The translations under genes and the position numbers were made by a program. The notes beneath the pieces were generated by a model. That model saw nothing but the letters and a program-made list of their open reading frames with translations, was not told the DNA's origin and did not search any database. Positions 57,236-64,000 of a stretch of DNA of 64,000 nt are shown here, one piece after another. Each line of letters opens with the position of its first letter. Within the stretch, counting starts at the first letter, position 1. Where the stretch lies: contig RSEE01000033.1 of the NCBI GenBank assembly GCA_003971905.1, positions 201,001 through 265,000 on the forward strand, written 5' to 3'. This DNA comes from Moniliella sp. 'wahieum'. Lineage: Eukaryota > Basidiomycota > Moniliellomycetes > Moniliellales > Moniliellaceae.

Positions 57236-58020
57236 TGGCCTCTGACCTCGTTCCCGTCCCGTCTGCTCGCCGCACCATTGAGCAGCTCCGCCTTGCCCCC
57301 ATCCCGAGGGCGGCTTCTACGCCGTGACCTGGGTGGACGACCAACAGGTGGCATCGCCCTATGCGCATGGATCCCAACGCAGCGTAGCCACGTGCATTTA
57401 TTATTATTCTGTGCCCACGTCCCACGCGGGCCTGGCGTTGGCCGACCCGGTGCAGGCTGGCATGCCGGCGGGATGGCAGCCTGGGACCGGCGTGCTGCAC
57501 ATCAACAAAAGCCCCACCATGCACTTGCTGCATCACGGTGTGTCGCACTACACCCTCATTCGTGCTGCCGCGCCCTGGGGCCCGTATGACCCGACCCGCA
57601 CGCCCAGCCGTACCAGCTGCCGGAAATTCGCACGGTGACCATGGGATCGCAGGCGGCCAACGGCGAGGTGCTGCAGTTGCTGGTCGAAACGGGATGGTGG
57701 AAAGTCAGCATGCTCTCCCCTGGCCAACGCGAACTGGCTCCGACGTCCACGGAAAAGGAACAAGATGCGTCGGACGCCTTGATCAGTGAAGTTGTTACCC
57801 CAGGTGAGTACCCGTCCTTTCCCCGTTAGGAACAACGGGAGAGATCTCAGACTGAAAGCACTGAGAGCTAACGCTTACCGGTTACTTGTTTTTGGTCGGG
57901 GTAGGTTTCGACTGGAGCGATCACACCTATATGCGTTTGGAGGACCTCAAAGCACTGTTCCCTTTCAATCCCGAGTTTGTCCTCAAGTACACCTCGTTTC
58001 TTCTCGTCCGCAAGAGTAAG
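57236..58020 (+). CDS. Cupin_5 (DUF985) family protein, frame interrupted
   Basis: Small cupin-fold protein of unknown reaction. ATG 57236 gives MASDLVPVPSARRTIEQLRL, then the family motif HPEGGFYAVTW after a break at a C5 run (57297-57301) that should hold one more C. IYYYSVPTS, GTGVLHINKSPTMHLLHHG, EIRTVTMGSQAANGEVLQLL and VETGWWKVSMLSPG follow. A 101-nt intron (57804-57904, GTGAGT...GGTAG) joins SDALISEVVTPG to FDWSDHTYMRLEDLKALFPF and PEFVLKYTSFLLVRK. A second break near 57604 also fits one lost C. The frame has no stop where expected (about 58020) and runs on across the antisense tRNA-Thr. One lost base before the TAA at about 58018 would explain that. Confidence 0.8.
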
Positions 58021-58052
58021 TGTAAAAAAGAAAGCAAGACAAGAAAAAGTGT

Positions 58053-58148
58053 GCCTCTTGGCCGAATCGAACGACCGATCTTCTCATACCGTACAGGACC
58101 GTCGGGTCACATACTAGTGAGATGCTTTACCACTGAGCCAAAGAGGCG
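58053..58148 (-). tRNA. tRNA-Thr(AGT) with 24-nt intron
   Basis: On the minus strand the acceptor stem GCCTCTT/AAGAGGC pairs perfectly. D arm TGGCTCAGTGGTAAAGCA, anticodon stem TCTCA/TGAGA enclosing CTAGTAT plus about 24 nt of intron, and T arm GGTCG-TTCGATT-CGGCC are all present. Anticodon AGT (Thr). A T5 run follows the 3' end. It lies only some 30 bp past the 3' end of the cupin gene, in antisense orientation. Confidence 0.93.
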
Positions 58149-59665
58149 GACGGGTGCGAACCGTTATGATGTGGGAACGACTGAAGGCTTCCCACTACTG
58201 TTTTACAAACGAGCAAGTTGGGAGCGCATGTGGAGTGGAAAGTGAAAGGACAATGCAATCTCTTCGAAGCGACTTGGCGGGAATGAAGACTAAGAAGGGG
58301 TTATGTGCAGAATCCATCAGAATGCTAGGAGGGATGAGATGGGGAGGTGGGGGGAGCATAGGCGTGAGTCTTGGGGTCTTATTTTGTTGCAGTTGAAACC
58401 CTGTCACCTTTGACACCAAAAATGAACAAGCAACTGCAGCCCGAAAGGAGCACAGGGGGCTTTGCTCCTTGCTTTTTGGACTTGCAGGGGCAGGATGGTG
58501 AGAAAGGGAAATGCAGAGAAAGGGGAAAGGATGTGGCAGAAAATGGACTGCTAATGTTAAGTTTTGGTGGTCGCAGGAAGAAGAAAATTCCAGATCCTAT
58601 CCTCGTCCGAGATCGATCCCGAAAAAAGGACCAACCGCGGTCCATCGTAGAGCACAGCAACACACAATTCGATCCTTCATCCGCTTATGCACATGGGGGG
58701 GGGGGGGGGTAAAGTGCAGTGGGACATGTGAACATGGGATGCAGCTCAGGGAACGAAAGAGTGAAAACATCTGTCGGAAAGGGATGTTGTGGACGCATCA
58801 CACGACTCGGGAAGATAATGGGAAACGATGAAGTCCCAATCCGGTAAAGCTGGTGAAAAACACAACGGGCTTGACCTAGCTGTGGTGACCGAGGTCTGGC
58901 AGTATGCTCAAATCTTCTCACTACGCTGCAGGACTGAGCACGTGCTGCAGTCCTTCAGATGGAGACCACAAGGACAGCAAGCTCAACGATCAATACAGGA
59001 GCGTCATGGACCGCACAAAGAGAAGAGACGGGTCTTGCGAATCGGAACCGGGACGCATTTTGGGGATAGAGGTACGGAGAAGGGCAGAAAGGAAGAATGA
59101 AACCACCGGGGGTGGAGGGGTCGGGTAAGTGAGGGAACTGTGCAGAACGCAAATGCAATTGGCGCCCGGGCTCAGCGTAGGAGGCACAATGACCTAAAGG
59201 AAACGAAGCGTGTGGACCGGGCGTTTTGGGTGTTAGGTACAAAAATGGAGAGGAGAGAGCAACTTGGATCTCTCGACGTTATGTGTGGTTGACAGCCTCT
59301 TTCCAGTCGGAGAAAGAACACCGCCTCGATGGGTGTAATCGTTGGTGGGGAGTAAGTGATGGTATACCCAAAAATAGTAAGGGGCCTATACTGTGGAAGA
59401 GGATATGGGTCGGTGGCTGGCGGACCACCAGCGCCCCTGAATCGAAAAACTTGGGGAACAGACCTAACAAAACCCGCCTCAGCTCTTGACTGCGCCCCAA
59501 CGTTGATACAGCAGATCGGCAAGAGCTACTCCAAGTCTCATCGATCAAATAAGTGCATAGCTAGATCACTCCTCTTACGCACCCGGACGCTGCCTCTACT
59601 GGTGGTTTTTCTAAATCTGTCTGCGAGAAATGGCAGGCCATGTGACCCATGAGCCGGACGCGCTT
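58149..59665. other. Intergenic spacer
   Basis: No gene recognised in 1.5 kb. It includes a G15 run (58695-58709). Open stretches on both strands lack family motifs. Composition is purine-rich on the plus strand (GGAAAGG, GAAGAAGAA). Confidence 0.45.
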
Positions 59666-59851
59666 GATCGACCTGATCCTGGATCGACTGGATCAGCTGA
59701 TCAGCTTGGATCGATGATCTGACCGATCCAAGATCTGGCCAGCTGCTGCGCTGGCGGTTGCCGGTTGCCCCAGGTTGCCCCTCGAGGAGACTCCGAGATG
59801 CTCACATCTGTCTGAGGATCGAGGACCACTGGATCGTACTGATCATCGATC
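59666..59851. repeat. GATC-dense patch
   Basis: Thirteen GATC sites in 186 bp, nine of them within the first 70 bp (59666-59735), built from loosely repeated words such as CTGGATCGAC, GGATCAGCTGATCAG and TGGATCGATGATC. About 0.7 would be expected by chance in that length. It lies between the spacer and the URH1-like gene. Confidence 0.8.
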
Positions 59852-60339
59852 AGGCATCACGCCTCACGCACCACGCCTGATTAAGAGGGCGGTTAGATAA
59901 GCGGTGGTGCTGCTGCTGCCCGCAAGCGACGCGGCAGTCTGGCGCCGTGCCTGCGGCTTTGCATGCCGCACCCACAGGCTGCTGTCGCCCGTCTTCTGGC
60001 GCGCCACCGCCACCATCTCCGCATTGGGGGCGTGCGTCATGCTGTCTGCTCCGAGCGAGTCTGCGTCGCCGACGCATGATGGCAGGTCCTCCCTTCTGCG
60101 CCGCCTCAGCCGCGTCGGGTTGAGCAAGATGGTCTCTCCTGAACCCAGGGCAGCCGAGCTTGCCGTCCCCGCCTCGGGCCCTGGCAGTGGCTCCGGATCG
60201 CCCAAGGGGGCAGCCGCTACCCTTCGCGCCTTCAACCATCCGTACCGCAGTGTCTCCACCCCGCAGCCGTCGCCCCATCCGGTTAATGCGTTTGAGCGGC
60301 CCACCCTGCAGCAGGGGGTCCAGTCGCGGGTTCAACACA

Positions 60340-61808
60340 ATGCCTCGATCCAGCCCACCAAGGATATTGGATCGACTGCGACCCAGGCCATGACGATGCA
60401 CTGGCCCTGCTCATGGCCACTCATCATCCGTCCCTTCGCCTCATTGGCGTTAGCACTGTATCTGGTAATGCCCCCGGCAGGGCCACCTACATCAACGCTG
60501 CTCGCGTCTTGGTCGCGATTGGAGCCGACTGGGTTCTGCGCTCGCGCGCCTCGCATCCCGCACGCACTACGCCGGCATCCCACCCACGCCGCCTACTGAC
60601 GACCCTGATGTGATGTATCCCGTTTTGATTCGCGGAGCGGATGCCCCCCTACTCCAAACTGTCCGGCACGATGCCTCCATTCATGGACAAGATGGCTTAG
60701 GGGGCGTTCTGGGCCTCCCGTCGTTGGACGATCCAGTGCTGGCCAAACGCCTCTGGGCTTCATACGCTGGATACGACCCAGACCTGGTTGAAGATCCTAC
60801 GCCCGATTCAACACACGCCGAACCGGTCGCACCCCGCCTCGCGGTACCCTCGGCTTCGCCGGACCGGTCGTAGCGGCCCTAGCGGCTGAACTTCGCCGGC
60901 GCCGCCGTGCAGGCGCCCCCCCACTCCACATTTGCATCACGGGGCCTTGCACGAACATTGCGCTGCTTATCAAGCTTCACCCGGCCCTCGTTGCCCCCGA
61001 CACGGTTGCCTCGATTGTAATCATGGCGGCGCAGCTGGGTCGGCAGGCAACCGGTGGGCTCTGGGAGAATTCAATGCGGCCTGCGACCCAGAGGCGATTG
61101 CGATTGTCAGTACCATCCGGTCAAAGTTGTGATGGCTGGCCTGAACGTAACCCACCAAGCCATCTTTACGCCTCAGATCCATGACCGTCTGCTCCAGCAG
61201 GTCCCGGCTGGATCCACTTCTGCAGCGCGTAAACAAAACTGGGGATGGCGCCAATGGGACCTCGCATCCGCCTACCCGTTTAACCGCACCCCAACGTACG
61301 CAAACTTGTCTCCTCGGCTGTCACCTTCTTTGCCTCCACCTACTGCAAACGACTTTGGGTTTAAGTACGGCCCACCAGTCCATGATCTTTTGACGGTGGT
61401 GTATGTGGCAGAGCCGCAACTGTTTTACACGTATGACCTTCCCACCACCCACATGGGCCCGCATGCCGCCAGCATCCATACGGCTCAAAGCAAAGCAGCC
61501 GCCTGGAGCGCCCGTGCGCTCAATTCCCACTCACAGGACGGTATCCGGCCCAGTGCCGAGGGGGGGTAATACCCTACTCGGACCCTGCCGTTTCCTCCCC
61601 TGCGGTACCGCGTCGAGGTCGAGACAGGCCAGGGCTTGGCTTCCGGGGCGACCGTGGTGGACTTTTACCATACCTGGGCAAGCCCACGGACACATGGGGC
61701 AAAGGCGGGAAGAATGTGGAAGTGTTGGAGGAGCTTGACACGGACGGCTTATGGGAGTTGCTACTGGATGTGGTCGACTGTGCCGAGCAAGCCCTACTGA
61801 CGTTTTGA
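60340..61808 (+). CDS. URH1: Inosine-uridine nucleoside hydrolase (URH1 type), frame interrupted
   Basis: Ca2+-dependent ribonucleoside hydrolase that salvages pyrimidine and purine nucleosides in the cytosol. The defining motif is IDCDPGHDDALALLMATHHP (60368 onward), followed by LRLIGVSTVSGNA, TYINAARVLVAIG, GADAPLLQTVRHDASIHGQD (family: HGxxG), GLGGVLGLP, ICITGPCTNIALLIKLHPAL, ASIVIMAAQLGRQ, GLWEFNAACDPEA, LNVTHQAIFTPQI and FGFKYGPPVHDLLTVVYVAE (C-terminal His-Asp of the active site). The end is EVLEELDTDGLWELLLDVVD, then TGA 61806-61808. Six or more frame breaks occur, one just before the DCDPGHDD motif. The start is uncertain: ATG 60340 is near it, and 59904-60340 is open in one frame without known similarity and could be N-terminal extension or UTR. 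A length of about 450 residues exceeds the usual 330-350, with extra loops at 60520-60600 and 61210-61330. Confidence 0.85.
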
Positions 61809-63127
61809 ACCCCCAAAGCGTATCCCTTTCATCCCCCCATCCCCCCACACCATATACAACCCCCCCCCCCACGTGGCTACTACTGCCCCACGTGCGGTGA
61901 TTCAAGCATGCACCTGTTGGCGCGCCTGCCCGCAGATTGAATGTGCCAAGTCGCTATAGCATGACTAACTAGTGGTATCCGGCCTAACCCGTAACCGACT
62001 AACCATAGGTGTGGGGTAGCCGATCGCTCTGTTGAGAGAGAACTGAGACCTCCACCTGTGGGCCTGAGGGCTGGAGGCTGGGGTCGGGGCAGGCTCTTGC
62101 GCTGAGGCGCTGAGGCGCGAAGGCTTGGATATTGGATCAGGTACCCACAAGGCCAGGCATCATGCATCATGCATGATCAGTCATCACCGATCAGTGTACC
62201 CACCCTCCACCGTGAGGCATATGCATGGCCAAGGCGGCGGTGTGCAGACGGACAACAGTGCGCCCAGCATGTTCAAGCTCACTCGGGAGATGGAGTTCCA
62301 AGTGACTCGCATGCACTCACCTGTCAGAAAAACTTCCCCTCTCCAATTTGATCCTTTCGATGACGGGGAGGCATCTAGGGGGGGATAGGTACAGTGTTCC
62401 AGACGATACCCAACGACCGGTACCAGTGGCAACCGCTAGCCGGAAAACGGGCATTGGAGGCCGCGTCCCCAGCATGGACACAGTAAAGCAATGCAAACCC
62501 CCCGCACAGATGAAAGTGTAATTGTGGGCCAACATACAATGTGCACACTCACCATGACCCACGTACACCCCACAATCTTGTCTTGGAGTTATATGCGCCC
62601 TTTGTTGTAAAAGTGATAACTAGTAGTAGCTAAATGAGGAACCCCACACATGCCTGGGGTGGAAACCACGGGGTCTCCACACCCACACTGCAAACAGAGA
62701 CCGACCACTCTACAAAATAGCCCGTGCATCTTCTCAATCGTTCCTTTCTGCCGAACAAGGACCCGAGCGTGTGGGGGAGAGGGCTAAGGCCTATTAAGGC
62801 CGTAAGGGCGTGAGGCCTGAGGGTGTGGAATCTCGATAATTAAAGTCTGGGGGGGAGATCGGCAATGTTGGGGGAGGGACGCTGGCTTGGCCTGGCCATC
62901 GATATCAAGATTACGGCTCTGTTGCCCGTTGATGATAGTTGCACTCAACCATATTGATGCGGGGGTGATGCATATGCATTGGTACAGGTCAATTACATCG
63001 GAAGTAATACCCCGGCAGTTTTCTATATAAATATCTCTATCTATATCTCCCTGAACATCCCGTACCACATATATCTGCCGCCCACCCCCCGTTACATCAC
63101 CACACACTTGTTTCGCTCACATCCATC
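61809..63127. other. Intergenic spacer
   Basis: No gene recognised. It contains a C10 run followed by CACGTGG (61861-61877), a GCTGAGGCGC repeat (62098-62116), CATCATGCATCATGCATGATCA-type dyads (62158-62180), TATATAAATATC (63023-63034, a TATA box about 95-105 bp upstream of the next ATG) and a TATCTATATC run. Confidence 0.55.
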
Positions 63128-64000
63128 ATGAACGTCACCGAACACGAGCACACTAGCTTGAAAAACGTCAACACTGGCGACCACACCAGCAACAGCGACG
63201 TGGAGGCAGCCCCTTCTTCCTCTGCAATGCCACCCCTCCTCCGCAGCTTAACCCGTACGTTTCTTTGGGCTTTTGTATCTCAGCAGTGCTGACTCTTTCC
63301 ATCTACGGCAGCTGGAGGCATGCAGTCGACACAACCCAAGCTGGCTTCCCAGTTTACCATCGGTATGCCCCCCCTCTCCAATAAACGAAACAAGCATAGT
63401 CTCCCAGAGCTGACTACTGTGTACCCATTTAACAGCAAGTTAGGTGAGGCTGGACCACTTGGACTGTTGGCTTTCTCCATCTCCACCTTCGTCTTGTCAA
63501 TGTTCAACGTGCACGCTCGTGGGATCGAAACTTCTTCGTTTGCTGTGGCCATGGCCGTTGGTGTGGGGGGTCTCGGGCAAACCATCGCTGGAATCTTTGA
63601 ATTTGCCAGTGGTACGTTGTTGGCCTGAATCCTTTTAATCTTAGTGGCTCCTTTTCTGGATGAGGAGATTGAGCTGCACGCGGTATCTTCGTGGCACTAA
63701 CCGCTGCCCATTGTTGCTTCTTCTATATTTGTTTTCAGGGAACACGTTTGCTGCAACTACCTTTTGCATGGTGCGTCGTTTCTCACAAACCTGTTCCGTC
63801 TCATTCTCTGTTTCATGTCTGTTGTCAAGCAGTTTGGCACAATATGGGTGCTCCTAATGGAAACTGACTCTTTTTTGTGCTGACTCTCTGAACACATTCT
63901 TGTCTGGGTTGGCTACTAATAGTACGGAGGGTTCTGGGTGAGCTACGCCACTATCTCAATCCCCTGGTTTGGCATCGCTACTTCCATTCCCCCCCCGACC
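63128..64000 (+). CDS. GPR1/FUN34/YaaH-family acetate/ammonia transporter (5' part)
   Basis: Plasma-membrane transporter of the AceTr family (yeast Ady2/Ato, Yarrowia Gpr1). Exons from ATG 63128: MNVTEHEHTSLKNVNTGDHT to about 63254, then 63312-63362 (GGMQSTQPKLASQFTI), 63436-63611 (EAGPLGLLAFSISTFVLSMF, NVHARGI, AVGVGGLGQTIAGIFEFASG), 63739-63770 (NTFAATTFCM) and 63923 to the window edge (YGGFWVSYATISIPWFGIAT). Helix 1 and the GNTF...YGGFW signature are diagnostic. Introns have GT/AG ends and CTAAT-type branch sites. The junction between exons 2 and 3 is one nucleotide out of frame, fitting the window-wide pattern. The C-terminal half lies beyond 64000. Confidence 0.92.

Noticed and set aside
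59864-60401. Minus-strand open stretches opposite the URH1 upstream region
   Set aside because: Long but with Arg/Gly/Ala composition expected from the complement of GC-rich sequence. No recognisable domain.
1-64000. Transposons, LTR elements or other virus-like elements
   Set aside because: No reverse transcriptase, integrase, transposase or capsid-type sequence and no long terminal or inverted repeats were noticed on either strand.

Overview
This 64 kb window is nuclear DNA of a fungus, most likely a basidiomycete. The evidence is dense protein-coding genes on both strands, short introns (about 53-102 nt where both ends are clear) with GTANGT donors and CTAA(C/T)-like branch sites, intron-containing eukaryotic tRNA genes, and proteins of fungal type (a 17-residue-loop GATA factor, Opi1, RPC4, TFIIF-alpha, a GPR1/FUN34 transporter). 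I cannot name the genus. No transposon, virus-like element, rRNA or CRISPR was recognised.

Layout. 0-10 kb: an unrecognised low-complexity protein (-), a DUG1-type Cys-Gly dipeptidase (-), a mitochondrial carrier (+), a GFA-family enzyme (-), a hypothetical multi-exon gene (+). 10-13 kb: ribosomal protein uS17/RPS11 (-) and a short-chain dehydrogenase (-). 13-16.3 kb: a gene-poor stretch with long homopolymers. 16-22 kb: exosome subunit RRP45 (+), a small protein with a signal peptide (+), one or two unresolved minus-strand genes, a tRNA-like element. 22-31 kb: a very large gene for the cohesin loader SCC2/NIPBL (+) with a Gln/Arg/Glu/Ala-repeat N-terminal part. 31-41 kb: an FMP25/RCC1L-like mitochondrial RCC1 protein (-), a second SDR (+), an FAD-linked D-2-hydroxyglutarate/D-lactate dehydrogenase (-) divergent from TFIIF-alpha (+), a LisH protein (+) and RNA polymerase III subunit RPC4 (-). 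41-53 kb: a large multi-START-domain tail-anchored protein (-), a GATA zinc-finger factor (-), the phospholipid-synthesis repressor Opi1 (+). 53-64 kb: mitochondrial GatA/HER2 (-), glyoxalase I (+), tRNA-Tyr, a cupin_5 protein (+), tRNA-Thr, a URH1-type nucleoside hydrolase (+), and the 5' part of a GPR1/FUN34/YaaH acetate transporter (+) cut by the right edge.

The strongest window-wide observation concerns sequence integrity. Most conserved genes, including essential ones (RPS11, SCC2, TFIIF-alpha), are readable only by changing frame, and where the family fixes the expected residues the break is almost always one base missing from a short G or C run. A few genes (DUG1, most of GLO1, part of SCC2) are untouched. 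Homopolymer-shortening in the assembly is the likeliest reason. CDS spans below are therefore outer limits of a gene, not single open frames, and many starts are uncertain.

Among the non-coding signals, the most striking are five exact copies of an 11-bp word centred on ACGCGT, all between genes, a patch with 13 GATC sites in 186 bp, and paired GATAAG sites upstream of the GATA-factor gene. The genes show no single pathway. They are mainly housekeeping (transcription, RNA decay, cohesion, mitochondrial translation) plus small-molecule metabolism, several members of which touch glutathione or 2-hydroxy acids.
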